A DNA stretch of 28,921 nucleotides from Bacillota bacterium (GCA_023458915.1 JAEWWM010000088.1:1-28921), one strand, 5' to 3'; positions 15,974-24,165 are shown, numbered from the stretch's first letter. The notes: generated by a model from the sequence alone, not told the origin. Numbers and translations: made by a program.

Positions 15974-17092
15974 TTAAAAAATATTTTTATATTTATTGTA
16001 AAATTTTTCAAATATTCCTTGCTCAAGAGACTCGCGAATTTTTTCCATTAAAGTGTTGTAAAAGTAAAGATTATGTAAAACAGCAAGGCGAAGGCCTAGA
16101 ATTTCGCCACTTTTAAAAAGATGTCTTATATATGCTTTTGAATGATTTTTACACGCTTCGCAGTCACATTCGGGGTCAAGAGGAGCATTATCTTTTTCAT
16201 ATTTAGCATTTAAAATATTAATGGCGCCGTTCCATGTGAAAATTTTTCCGTGACGTGCGTTCCGACTTGGCATAACACAGTCCATGAGGTCGATTCCTCT
16301 GGCAACAGCCTCAATTATGTTAAGTGGAGTACCAACGCCCATCAAATAGCGAGGTTTATTTTCCGGCATATAAGGTTCGGTGGATTCAATTATTTCGTAC
16401 ATTTCTTGAGCAGTTTCACCAACAGCAAGGCCGCCAATTGCATAACCATCCAAGCCCAGTTCGCAGATTTCTTTCATATGGTTTATTCTGATGTCTTTAT
16501 AAGTGCTGCCCTGATTTATTCCAAAAAGCATCTGATCTTTATTTAAAGTATCATCTTTTTTATTTAGCTCGTCCATTTTTTCTTTGCATCTTTTAAGCCA
16601 CCTCAGCGTGCGGTCGCACGAATTTTTGGTGTAAGAATATTCGGCAGGGCTTGCAATGCATTCGTCAAATGCCATTGCAATGGTTGAGCCTAAGTTCGAT
16701 TGAATTTGCATGCTTTCCTCGGGCCCCATAAAAATTTTGCGGCCATCAATGTGTGAAGAAAATTTTACGCCTTCCTCGGTTATCTTACGAAGCTTAGAAA
16801 GCGAAAAAACTTGAAATCCGCCGCTGTCGGTTAAAACAGGACCTTCCCAAGAAGTAAATGTTCTTATTCCGCCAAGGTTTTTTATAACTTCATCACCAGG
16901 CCTTAGATGCAAGTGATAGGTATTACATAGCTCCACCTGGCACTTTATATTTTTAAGGTCAATTGCGGATAAGCCACCTTTAATTGCTCCGCATGTTGCG
17001 ACATTCATAAAAGCTGGAAGTTTTATTGTTCCGTGAGGCGTTTTAAATTCTCCAAGTCTTGCATTCATTTCTTTTTTCTTTAAAGTACACAT
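15974..17092 (-). CDS. tgt: Queuine tRNA-ribosyltransferase (tRNA-guanine transglycosylase)
   Basis: The 372-residue length is normal. Asp89 in VLTDSGGFQVFSL and Asp271 in GIDLMDCVMPSRNARHG match the catalytic aspartates. The zinc site is CDCEAC (C309, C311, C314) plus His340 in AVLHNLYF. IGGLAVGE matches the substrate-binding loop. The family's FGIVQGG is FGINQGS here, a mild variation. The enzyme swaps guanine-34 for preQ1 in tRNAs with GUN anticodons, the entry step of queuosine in tRNA. The ATG at 17092 has GGAGAT close upstream. The pathway partner queA lies 5 kb away on the other strand. A hairpin at 17126-17160 separates tgt from a divergent gene. Confidence 0.97.
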   Translation of the reverse strand: MCTLKKKEMNARLGEFKTPHGTIKLPAFMNVATCGAIKGGLSAIDLKNIKCQVELCNTYHLHLRPGDEVIKNLGGIRTFTSWEGPVLTDSGGFQVFSLSKLRKITEEGVKFSSHIDGRKIFMGPEESMQIQSNLGSTIAMAFDECIASPAEYSYTKNSCDRTLRWLKRCKEKMDELNKKDDTLNKDQMLFGINQGSTYKDIRINHMKEICELGLDGYAIGGLAVGETAQEMYEIIESTEPYMPENKPRYLMGVGTPLNIIEAVARGIDLMDCVMPSRNARHGKIFTWNGAINILNAKYEKDNAPLDPECDCEACKNHSKAYIRHLFKSGEILGLRLAVLHNLYFYNTLMEKIRESLEQGIFEKFYNKYKNIF

Positions 17093-17125
17093 ATAATCTC
17101 CACGTGTTATAAAGTAATGTTTCAG

Positions 17126-17160
17126 TTGTTTCTCTCCCGCCGGCAGCGAAAGAGAAACAA
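17126..17160. repeat. Intergenic hairpin repeat, copy B
   Basis: TTGTTTCTCT (17126-17135) pairs exactly with AGAGAAACAA (17151-17160), and CGC (17138-17140) with GCG (17146-17148) inside. It resembles copy A at 7773-7803 in the right arm (GCGAAAGARAAAC). It sits between the divergent starts of tgt and the gene at 17187, so it could also act as an operator or leader hairpin. Confidence 0.5.
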
Positions 17161-17186
17161 TAACTTAAGAACCGGAGGATGCGGCA

Positions 17187-17570
17187 ATGAAAGCATTTTT
17201 AGCAATAAAATATTATGAAGATATGCGAAATAAAAATCTAATAGAAAAAATTGCAGATGCATTTAAAAAACAAGGAATAGATATCTTTGTTTTTGCAAAA
17301 GATGTGCAGCATTTTAAAAGCTGTGATTTATCGCCTGAAGAAGTAATGAAAATAGCTTTTGGCGAAATAAAAAAATCAAATATTTTTATAATAGACGCCT
17401 CAGAACTTAGCATTGGAATTGGAATTGAAGCAGGGGTAGCTTATTCTCACGGAGTGCCTGTATATTTAATTGCCAAAAAAGGTGCCGAGGTTTCAAACTC
17501 GATTAAAGGAATAGCTAAAGAATGTTATTTCTACAATTCCCCTGAAGAACTTATAAAATTTAAAATCTAA
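17187..17570 (+). CDS. Nucleoside 2-deoxyribosyltransferase-like protein
   Basis: The 127-residue protein has the flavodoxin-like layout of this family: KAFLAIKYYED at the start, IKKSNIFIIDASELSIGIGIEAGVAYSHG in the middle, and PVYLIAKKG. The Asp before the Ser/Glu turn and the Glu in GIGIEAG match the residues that cleave or bind the nucleoside in the family. Members move or hydrolyse the N-glycosidic bond of (deoxy)nucleosides; the substrate here is unknown and some members act on other nucleotides. The ATG at 17187 has CGGAGGA 8 nt upstream. It is divergent from tgt with a strong hairpin between them. Confidence 0.75.
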   Translation: MKAFLAIKYYEDMRNKNLIEKIADAFKKQGIDIFVFAKDVQHFKSCDLSPEEVMKIAFGEIKKSNIFIIDASELSIGIGIEAGVAYSHGVPVYLIAKKGAEVSNSIKGIAKECYFYNSPEELIKFKI

Positions 17571-17617
17571 GTTTACTAAAATTTTAGTAACATAAAATTT
17601 AAAATAATTTAGCAATG

Positions 17618-18745
17618 TTAAATTATCTTTGTTCTAGCTCTATTATATTCCAAAATTTTATTTGTTTTATTTAAAGAAACAATAATGGTTCCTTGCTCTT
17701 CAGTTGTATAAATTTTTGAACCTACATCTTTGTATCGTTTCATAATCCAAGGATATTCGTGTAAATTTATTAAGTTAAATGTTGCCACATTTTGTTTCCC
17801 GGTTGAATTTAGAACCACTTCTGGGTGAACTAAATTTACAAATTCTTTTGATGAAGATGACCCATTTCCATGGTGGCCAATTTTCATGGCATCGACATTG
17901 GATATATCTATATTATTTTCTCTACAATAATCCATTATTTCTTTTTCGCTTTCAACTCCGGCGTCGCCCATTAAAAGAATTTTTTTGCCCTCGTATGTTA
18001 AAAGTAAAACCATAGAATTGTCGTTTATGTCATTGTGAAGTTTCGTAGGACCTATTGCCTGAATTTTAAATCCATCTTGGTTAATGATATAACGACCGGC
18101 TTCGATTTTTTCTTTTTGAATATTTTTCTTTTTTAAGGGAGTTTCAACTTTATCTTCATATCCACAGCTATTAATAAAATCTGTACCAGATTCTGAGTAT
18201 ATAAAACGATCTATATTAAAGCCTTCAATTACCTCATCCATTTGCCCGAAATGATCAAAATGCGGGTGTGTTAAAACTAAAACATCAAGTTTTTTGATGC
18301 CCAATGATTCCAAATATTTTACAACATCCGTTGGTCTGAACCAGTCAATGTTTCCGCCATCGACTAAACATGTCCATTCACCATATTTTATTAAAATGCA
18401 GTCTGCTCTTCCGACATTTAAAACATGAATTTGAAGTTTTCTTTGCAGGATATTTTCATTATTAATTTCTGGCAAAAGTTCACTATATCTATTAAATTTT
18501 CTGTTTAAGGCTATAGTGGTTGTAAGTGTTGCTACTGTGGTCACTGGGATCGCTACGCCAGCAATTACTTTTTTATTGGTAGCTATTTCTTTAAGTTTTG
18601 TTGTTAAGCGTTTTTTCCAATCAACACTAATTGTAGAATTATCTTTTACTGCTACTTTATCTATAGAAGTGCATATAGCGTCTATCTGAGGAATCAGTAA
18701 TGTAGCTAATATCACTGATAATATACTTTTAAAAGATTTTTTCAT
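17618..18745 (-). CDS. ComEC/Rec2-like metallo-beta-lactamase-fold protein with N-terminal membrane segments
   Basis: The 375-residue protein has the metallo-hydrolase core: VDGGN, THPHFDHFGQMDEV (HxHxDH), LMGDAGVESEKEI, and KIGHHGNGSSSSKEFV. This set is typical of the ComEC C-terminal domain and its free-standing relatives. The N-terminus has a basic start and hydrophobic stretch (SILSVILATLLIPQI), and a second hydrophobic segment at about residues 60-80 (VIAGVAIPVTTVATLTTTIAL), so the catalytic domain is probably held outside the membrane. The ComEC competence channel itself is absent. Likely a secreted or surface phosphodiesterase or nuclease; the substrate is unknown. The ATG at 18745 has AAAAGGAT upstream. 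Confidence 0.85.
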   Translation of the reverse strand: MKKSFKSILSVILATLLIPQIDAICTSIDKVAVKDNSTISVDWKKRLTTKLKEIATNKKVIAGVAIPVTTVATLTTTIALNRKFNRYSELLPEINNENILQRKLQIHVLNVGRADCILIKYGEWTCLVDGGNIDWFRPTDVVKYLESLGIKKLDVLVLTHPHFDHFGQMDEVIEGFNIDRFIYSESGTDFINSCGYEDKVETPLKKKNIQKEKIEAGRYIINQDGFKIQAIGPTKLHNDINDNSMVLLLTYEGKKILLMGDAGVESEKEIMDYCRENNIDISNVDAMKIGHHGNGSSSSKEFVNLVHPEVVLNSTGKQNVATFNLINLHEYPWIMKRYKDVGSKIYTTEEQGTIIVSLNKTNKILEYNRARTKII

Positions 18746-18790
18746 ATTATTATGTATCCTTTTACTATTTATTAATATTGATATAAATTA

Positions 18791-18820
18791 ATTATAAATC
18801 ATTTTACTTAAAAAAATCAA
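18791..18820 (-). promoter_or_regulatory. Putative promoter of the ComEC-like gene
   Basis: On the minus strand TTGATT (18820-18815), an 18-nt spacer and TATAAT (18796-18791) lie 45 bp before the start codon. The region is very AT-rich, so chance matches are possible. Confidence 0.5.
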
Positions 18821-18852
18821 TAATTGCTTTCTATTGGTAGTGTTAAATTCAT

Positions 18853-18905
18853 ATATGTGAGTTTTTCACCATAGGCGGAAGAAAAACACAAAACCTATTC
18901 CAATT
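18853..18905. repeat. Intergenic hairpin repeat, copy D
   Basis: GTTTTTC (18861-18867) pairs with GAAAAAC (18881-18887). The stretch GCGGAAGAAAAACACAAAAC, then CTATTCC, differs from copy A (7791-7817) by only a few bases, and the left flank (ATATATGTGAG versus ATAAATGAG) also aligns. It lies past the dapB stop but has no T run, so it is not a standard terminator. Confidence 0.55.
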
Positions 18906-18916
18906 CAGTAATTTAA

Positions 18917-19672
18917 TTAATTATTGCCTATCATATCTTTCATTTCGTAAAGACCGGGTTTTTGGTGCTGAAGGAAAAAAGCAGCTTTAATAGCCCCGTT
19001 TGCAAAAATTTCGCGTGAACCCGCATGATGAGAAAGCGTAATGATCTCATTATTTCCCGCAAATATTACCTCATGATCCCCGCAAATATTACCACCACGA
19101 ACGCAGTGAATCCCAATTTCATCTTTGCTTCGTGATTTGCGTGTTTGAGTTCTGTCAAATACATAAACTGGTTTTTCATTCGCAGCGTTGGATATTTCTT
19201 CAGCAAGCATCAAAGCGGTTCCGCTCGGCGCATCGATTTTTTGGTTATGATGTTTTTCAATGATTTCAACGTCAAAATCACTTTTTAAAAATTCTGCTGC
19301 TTTTCTAGAAAGCTCTGCGAGAAGGTTCACGCCGAGCGACATATTTCTCGAATAAAATATCGGAACTGTTTTAGACACTTCCTTAATTTCTTCAAGCTGA
19401 CTTTCAGATAACCCAGTTGTGCATATTACTGCGGGAGTATGTGTTTTTATAGAGTAATCAAGAAGATTGCTTAACATAGATGGATGCGAAAAATCAATTA
19501 TCACATCAGCATCTGCTGTTATTTCTGAAGGATTTGAAAAAACTGGAAATTCAAAATTATCTTGGTGTTGCTTGTCTATTCCAGCAACTATCTCACAGTC
19601 TGAGTAATTTTTCGTTGTATTTATAACCGTTTTTCCCATTTTACCGCCACAGCCACATATTATAATTCTCAT
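18917..19672 (-). CDS. dapB: 4-hydroxy-tetrahydrodipicolinate reductase
   Basis: It has an N-terminal nucleotide-binding loop GCGGKMG, DVIIDFSHP, and the catalytic segment EIIEKHHNQKIDAPSGTAL with the family His-His and Lys. It reduces the DapA product to tetrahydrodipicolinate with NAD(P)H. I chose the ATG at 19672 (251 aa), which lies 9 nt after GGACG. A GTG at 19681 is in frame but overlaps that ribosome-binding site. It is the last gene of asd-dapA-dapB, 24 bp after dapA. In a sporulator the pathway also supplies dipicolinate for the spore core. Confidence 0.97.
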   Translation of the reverse strand: MRIIICGCGGKMGKTVINTTKNYSDCEIVAGIDKQHQDNFEFPVFSNPSEITADADVIIDFSHPSMLSNLLDYSIKTHTPAVICTTGLSESQLEEIKEVSKTVPIFYSRNMSLGVNLLAELSRKAAEFLKSDFDVEIIEKHHNQKIDAPSGTALMLAEEISNAANEKPVYVFDRTQTRKSRSKDEIGIHCVRGGNICGDHEVIFAGNNEIITLSHHAGSREIFANGAIKAAFFLQHQKPGLYEMKDMIGNN

Positions 19673-19696
19673 TTTTTTCACCGTCCTATTTAATTT

Positions 19697-20584
19697 TTAT
19701 ACAAGTGAGTATTTCTCTAAAATATTTTTAAGATTTTGATAATTAGTACTGCTTAAAACATCTAACGGCATGCGGCATCTTCCGCATTCAAACTCCATCA
19801 TATTTAACGCTTCTTTTACAGGAATAGGGTTAACATCGCAAAACATGGCATTCATGAGTTCGAGATATTTAATCTGTGCTTCAGTACTGATTTTTGTGTT
19901 GTCACTTAGATAATCTTTAACTATATTGTGGCATTCTTTTGGGCATATATTCGAAAAAACAGAAATAACTCCAATAGCTCCAAGCGAAAGCATCGGTACA
20001 ATCTGATCATCATTACCAGAATAAACTTGCAAATTTTCACCGCAAAGTGAGATTGTTTTTGCAACTGATGATATATCCCCATTTGCTTCTTTAGTAGCAC
20101 ATATATTCGGGTGTTTTGAAAGTTCAAGATAAGTCTCAGGGAGTATATTAACTCCTGTACGTGAGGGAACGTTATATAAAATAATCGGAGTTTTTAGTTT
20201 GTCAGCCAGGTATGTATAATGTTTTATTAAACCATTTTGAGAAGTTTTATTATAATAGGGAGTAACTATTAAAAGGCCATCTGCACCAAGATTTTCGGCT
20301 TCTAAAGAATATTTGAGAGCAGTTTCAGTGTTATTGTTTCCGGAGCCAACTATCACAGGAATTCTTCCATTTACTTGTTTTATAGTAAATTTTATGATTG
20401 CGCGGCGCTCTTCAGGTGAAAGCGTAGCAGATTCGCCTGTTGTTCCGCAGGAAATTATGGCATCAGTTCCATTTTCAATTTGAAATTTTATTAACTTTTC
20501 AAGTGTTTCGTAATTTACAGAACCATCTTCGCGCATTGGCGTAATAAGTGCTACCCCGGCACCTTTAAATACTACTTTTTTCAT
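19697..20584 (-). CDS. dapA: 4-hydroxy-tetrahydrodipicolinate synthase
   Basis: The TIM-barrel protein has GTTGES at residues 47-52, the active-site Tyr137 in ILYNVPSRTG, and the Schiff-base Lys165 in CATKEANGD. It condenses pyruvate with aspartate semialdehyde. The frame extends to 20632, but that part overlaps the end of asd and lacks family similarity. The ATG at 20584 gives a normal 295 residues (MKKVVFKGAGVALITPM) and has a G-rich GGGGGG 8 nt upstream. It lies 31 bp after asd, so it is co-transcribed. Confidence 0.97.
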   Translation of the reverse strand: MKKVVFKGAGVALITPMREDGSVNYETLEKLIKFQIENGTDAIISCGTTGESATLSPEERRAIIKFTIKQVNGRIPVIVGSGNNNTETALKYSLEAENLGADGLLIVTPYYNKTSQNGLIKHYTYLADKLKTPIILYNVPSRTGVNILPETYLELSKHPNICATKEANGDISSVAKTISLCGENLQVYSGNDDQIVPMLSLGAIGVISVFSNICPKECHNIVKDYLSDNTKISTEAQIKYLELMNAMFCDVNPIPVKEALNMMEFECGRCRMPLDVLSSTNYQNLKNILEKYSLV

Positions 20585-20615
20585 GTTTAAATACCCCCCA
20601 AAAAAAAATTTATTT

Positions 20616-21692
20616 TTATATATAATTTTCACGGCATAGCATTTCTGCGAGTAAAATTGCTCCTCCTGCTGCCCCCCTTACCGTGTTGTGGCTCATAGAT
20701 ATAAATTTAATATCGTACTCTTTATCATTTCTAAGCCTTCCAACAGATATTCCCATTCCGTTTTCTATGTTCTTATCAAATTTTATTTGCGGTCTATCGA
20801 TTTCATGAAAATAATGAATAAACTTTTTGGGTGAGCTTGGAAGATCTTTATTCCTTGGGTCAGGTTCAAATTTTTTTATTCTATTAATCGCTTCATCAGC
20901 AGATAATTTTTTTTCAAAAGATGCAAATACTGCTGCTGTGTGGCCATCCATTACAGGCACTCTAATGCACTGAGATGTAATATTAATGCTTTTTGTAGGA
21001 ATTATTAAACCATTTTCGATATTACCCCAAATTTTTAAGGGCTCGTTTTCTGATTTTTCTTCTTCATCCTTTATAAATGGAATAATATTATCAATCATTT
21101 CCGGCCAAGTTTCAAAGTTTTTGCCGGCTCCGGAAATTGCCTGATAAGTGCACACAAGAATTTTTTGAATCCCGAGGTCAAAAAGCGGATGAAGTGCCGG
21201 AACAAAGCATTGTATAGAACAATTTGATTTTACCGCTATGAATCCTTTTTTTGTGCCAAGTCGCTTTTTTTGGTACGGAATTATATCCATATGATTTGAA
21301 TTTATTTCCGGAATTATCATTGGCACATCAGGAGCCATGCGATTGGCACTGTTGTTAGAAATCACAGGGCACTCGAGTTTTGCATATTTTTCTTCCAAAT
21401 TTTTAAGGTCACTTTTATTCATGCTTAGTGCGCAAAATACAAAATCCACGCTCTTCGCTATTTTCTCAGCATCGGATACTGCGTCAAGGACTGTTATATT
21501 TTCGATTTTTGAGGGAATTTTGCGCCCCATTATCCATTTACTTTGAACAGCATCTTTAAGAGTTTTGCCGGTAGACTGGGCACTTGCTGCTAATACTTCT
21601 ATATCAAACCACGGGTGATTTTCAAGGAGCGTTATGAATTTTTGCCCAACTGTTCCCGTGGCACCGAGGACTCCAACCTTATATTTTTTCAT
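20616..21692 (-). CDS. asd: Aspartate-semialdehyde dehydrogenase, archaeal/fungal-type
   Basis: It has the NADP-binding loop GVLGATGTVGQKF, the catalytic Cys158 in KSNCSIQC, and CIRVPVMDGHTA with a conserved His. At about 358 residues with the KSNCS context it resembles the archaeal/fungal subclass rather than the shorter, classic Gram-positive type. It reduces aspartyl phosphate to the semialdehyde, the branch point for lysine, methionine and threonine. A TTG at 21707 is in frame and would add five residues. Neither start has a clear ribosome-binding site, and I prefer the ATG at 21692 because the family starts close to the nucleotide-binding loop. It leads the asd-dapA-dapB operon from 21781-21810. 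Confidence 0.95.
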   Translation of the reverse strand: MKKYKVGVLGATGTVGQKFITLLENHPWFDIEVLAASAQSTGKTLKDAVQSKWIMGRKIPSKIENITVLDAVSDAEKIAKSVDFVFCALSMNKSDLKNLEEKYAKLECPVISNNSANRMAPDVPMIIPEINSNHMDIIPYQKKRLGTKKGFIAVKSNCSIQCFVPALHPLFDLGIQKILVCTYQAISGAGKNFETWPEMIDNIIPFIKDEEEKSENEPLKIWGNIENGLIIPTKSINITSQCIRVPVMDGHTAAVFASFEKKLSADEAINRIKKFEPDPRNKDLPSSPKKFIHYFHEIDRPQIKFDKNIENGMGISVGRLRNDKEYDIKFISMSHNTVRGAAGGAILLAEMLCRENYI

Positions 21693-21780
21693 AGTGCTGC
21701 GAGCCAATGCAAACTTTATTTATATCGGGCTCTTTTCACCATCCCTTTATTGACCTTGGTATTATATGTTTCTAAAAGCT

Positions 21781-21810
21781 ATAATATCATTCTATTGAAA
21801 AGCGTGTCAA
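21781..21810 (-). promoter_or_regulatory. Sigma-A promoter of asd-dapA-dapB
   Basis: On the minus strand TTGACA (21810-21805), an 18-nt spacer and TATTAT (21786-21781). The leader of about 80 nt contains GAGCC with GGCTC as a possible stem near the asd start. I saw no lysine riboswitch or T-box elements. Confidence 0.7.
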
Positions 21811-21845
21811 TTTGATTATTTAGCAAAATTTATTTAAATTCTTAT

Positions 21846-22028
21846 CTATTTTTCTGTTAAATTTCCGTATAGATGCAATCTTTCAAGTTTTGTTTCATCG
21901 ACTTTGATTTTAGGAATGTCACTATAATCTCCGCTTACAGGTTTGTAATTTTTATATTCGCTAACGATTAGATCACAAAACTTATATAAATCCCAGCTGA
22001 CTCCGGTACAAAACATAGCTATTTGCAA
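21846..22028 (-). CDS. Small unrecognised ORF or gene fragment (60 aa)
   Basis: A TTG-initiated frame encodes 60 residues (MQIAMFCTGVSWDLYKFCD at the start). It has no recognised motif and only a poorly placed GGTGA upstream. The residue mix looks protein-like rather than random, so it may be a real small gene or the tail of a decayed one. It lies in the 458-bp gap between the divergent asd and queA. Low confidence. Confidence 0.25.
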   Translation of the reverse strand: MQIAMFCTGVSWDLYKFCDLIVSEYKNYKPVSGDYSDIPKIKVDETKLERLHLYGNLTEK

Positions 22029-22109
22029 ATTTACTAATCACCAATTATATATTTCTTCACTGTTATTGATTTTAAGTGTTTTCAAAAGTCAATCATTGTA
22101 CGATATATT

Positions 22110-22118
22110 TGGTATACT
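22110..22118 (+). promoter_or_regulatory. Extended -10 promoter of queA
   Basis: TGGTATACT gives TATACT (22113-22118) with an extended TG motif. No good -35 lies at the right distance. It is 47 bp before the queA start. Confidence 0.5.
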
Positions 22119-22165
22119 AGTATGGTGAATTCAAAAATTAATGCTACTCGAGAGGAAGTAAAATT

Positions 22166-23236
22166 TTGCTAAATGATGAGAAGCTAAAAGAAAAGAAACT
22201 GACTAAAAAAAGTGATTTTAATTATTATTTACCTGAAAATTTAATAGCGCAAAAACCAATCGAGCCCAGAGATGCTTCGCGACTTATGGTATTAAATAAA
22301 GATGATGGCTGCGTAAGCCATGATTATTTTTATAATATACTCAGATATATAAACCCTGGAGATTGCTTAATATTAAACAATTCAAAAGTTTTGCCGGCGC
22401 GAATTTACGGCAAAAATATCAAAACCGGAGCGATCGTTGAATTTCTGCTTTTAAAACAATATTCCAGTAACGCATGGGAAACTTTAGTTAAGCCCGGTAA
22501 AAAAGCCAAAGAAAATTTTTCTTTTATTTTTGGGGATTCAAAAGGTACGTTTTTAGAAGCTGAGATCAAAGAAATTTTACCAGACGGCAACAGGATTATA
22601 GAATTCAAAGATGTTAATAATTTTTTCAGTAAACTCGAAAAAATAGGGCAAATGCCTTTACCACCATACATAAAAGAAAAATTAAAAGATAAATCCAGAT
22701 ACCAAACAGTATACGCCAAAGATCTAGGATCCGCTGCCGCTCCTACGGCAGGGCTTCATTTTACACCTGAACTTCTTGAAAAAATTAAGGAAAGCGGAAT
22801 TAAAATTGGATTTTTGACGTTACACGTTGGCCTTGGAACATTTAGACCTGTCAAAGAAGAAAGTATTGAAAAACATAAAATGCATTCAGAATGTTTTATT
22901 TTACCTGAAAATACAGCAAAACTTATAAACGATACAAAAAAATCAGGTGAAAAAGTTATTTCAGTTGGTACCACAAGTTGCAGAGTTTTAGAATCGGTGT
23001 ATCAAAAATTCGGCAAAATAACACCATGTGAAGGTTCAACGGATATATTTATTCGGCCCGGATATAAACTTGGTATTATAGATGGTCTGATCACTAATTT
23101 TCATTTGCCAGAAAGTACTCTTATTATGCTCGTTTCAGCTTTTGCCGGATATGAAAACACAATGAAAGCTTACGAGATTGCCGTCAAAGAAAAATATAGA
23201 TTTTTTAGCTTCGGCGACGCAATGATAATAGTTTAA
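22166..23236 (+). CDS. queA: tRNA preQ1(34) S-adenosylmethionine ribosyltransferase-isomerase
   Basis: The 356-residue protein has the family's opening DFNYYLPENLIAQKPIEPRDASRLMVL, then NNSKVLPARIYG, the central AAPTAGLHFTPELLEKI, LHVGLGTFRPV, and the C-terminal GLITNFHLPESTLIMLVSAFAG. It transfers and rearranges ribose from S-adenosylmethionine onto preQ1 in tRNA to give epoxyqueuosine, the step after Tgt. The TTG at 22166 is the only workable start, with AGAGGAAG 7 nt upstream. It adds about 14 charged residues before the usual N-terminus. It appears monocistronic, with rpsB starting its own unit downstream. Confidence 0.97.
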   Translation: MLNDEKLKEKKLTKKSDFNYYLPENLIAQKPIEPRDASRLMVLNKDDGCVSHDYFYNILRYINPGDCLILNNSKVLPARIYGKNIKTGAIVEFLLLKQYSSNAWETLVKPGKKAKENFSFIFGDSKGTFLEAEIKEILPDGNRIIEFKDVNNFFSKLEKIGQMPLPPYIKEKLKDKSRYQTVYAKDLGSAAAPTAGLHFTPELLEKIKESGIKIGFLTLHVGLGTFRPVKEESIEKHKMHSECFILPENTAKLINDTKKSGEKVISVGTTSCRVLESVYQKFGKITPCEGSTDIFIRPGYKLGIIDGLITNFHLPESTLIMLVSAFAGYENTMKAYEIAVKEKYRFFSFGDAMIIV

Positions 23237-23256
23237 AAACTTACGTAAAAAAACCA

Positions 23257-23285
23257 TTGCAATGCCAGATATTTTATGCTATACT
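23257..23285 (+). promoter_or_regulatory. Sigma-A promoter of rpsB-tsf
   Basis: TTGCAA (23257-23262), a 17-nt spacer and TATACT (23280-23285). Transcription would start near 23292 and give a leader of about 100 nt. Confidence 0.75.
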
Positions 23286-23304
23286 AACTCAGTTAAAATA
23301 CACA

Positions 23305-23360
23305 CGCTGATGGGCGGTATAAATACGCAGGTTGCCTTAAAAAGGTTTAAATTGTCAGCG
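23305..23360 (+). promoter_or_regulatory. Structured rpsB leader, candidate ribosomal-protein autoregulatory element
   Basis: CGCTGA (23305-23310) pairs exactly with TCAGCG (23355-23360), enclosing a possible smaller stem around GCGGTATAAATACGC. A first GGAGG lies directly after the closing stem (23360-23364), and the functional GAGGAGG lies at 23374-23380. Such leaders often bind the encoded ribosomal protein. The fold was drawn by eye and I could not match it to a known S2 leader class. Confidence 0.45.
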
Positions 23361-23391
23361 GAGGAAAAAAACCGAGGAGGAAAATTAATTT

Positions 23392-24165
23392 ATGGCAGTA
23401 GTATCAATGAAGCAGCTTTTAGAAGCAGGGGTTCACTTCGGACACCAAACACGCAGATGGAATCCAAAAATGGCGGAGTATATTTTTACTCAGCGTAACG
23501 GAATTTACATAGTTGACCTTCAAAAAACTGTAAAAAAACTGGATCAAGCTTATAATTTTATTAAAGAAACAACTAAAGAAGGCAAAACCGTTTTATTTGT
23601 TGGAACAAAGAAACAGGCTCAGGAATCTGTTAAGTCAGAAGCATTGAAATCGGGCTCTTTTTATGTGAATGCCAGATGGCTTGGTGGTACGCTCACTAAC
23701 TTTTCTACAATTCGCAAAAGAGTTAATAGGTTGAATCAGTTGAAAATTATGGAAGAAGATGGCACTTTTGAGCTTCTTCCTAAAAAAGAAGTGGCTGAAT
23801 TACGTTTGGAAATAGAAAAACTCGAAAAGTTCCTTGGTGGCGTTAAAGATATGAAAGAACTACCCGGTGCACTTTTTGTTATAGATCCGAAAAAAGAACG
23901 TATTGCAGTTGCAGAGGCAAGAAAGCTCGATATCCCAGTTGTTGCAATTGTTGACACAAACTGCGACCCGGATGTTGTAGATTATGTTATTCCGGGTAAT
24001 GACGATGCAATAAGAGCAGTTAAATTAATCTGCGAAGCTATGGCTCAGGCAATAATCGAAGGTAAAGAAGGAGAAATTCCGGAAACATATAGCGAAGAAC
24101 AATTTTTAAGTGAAAAACCTAAAGCCGGTGAAGTTTTAGGAGAAAGTGCTTCGGTTGCAGAGTAG
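23392..24165 (+). CDS. rpsB: 30S ribosomal protein S2
   Basis: The start MAVVSMKQLLEAGVHFGHQTRRWNPKM, the block NARWLGGTLTNFSTI, and IVDTNCDPDVVDYVIPGNDDAIRA identify S2. At 257 residues it has the usual acidic C-terminal tail. It joins the 30S head/body junction late in assembly. The ATG at 23392 has GAGGAGG 11 nt upstream. It is followed by tsf after 45 bp, the standard bacterial pair. Confidence 0.99.
   Translation: MAVVSMKQLLEAGVHFGHQTRRWNPKMAEYIFTQRNGIYIVDLQKTVKKLDQAYNFIKETTKEGKTVLFVGTKKQAQESVKSEALKSGSFYVNARWLGGTLTNFSTIRKRVNRLNQLKIMEEDGTFELLPKKEVAELRLEIEKLEKFLGGVKDMKELPGALFVIDPKKERIAVAEARKLDIPVVAIVDTNCDPDVVDYVIPGNDDAIRAVKLICEAMAQAIIEGKEGEIPETYSEEQFLSEKPKAGEVLGESASVAE

Noticed and set aside
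21693..21800. Lysine riboswitch or T-box before asd
   Set aside because: The leader is only about 80 nt, with no lysine-riboswitch core and no T-box AGGGTGGNACCGCG sequence.
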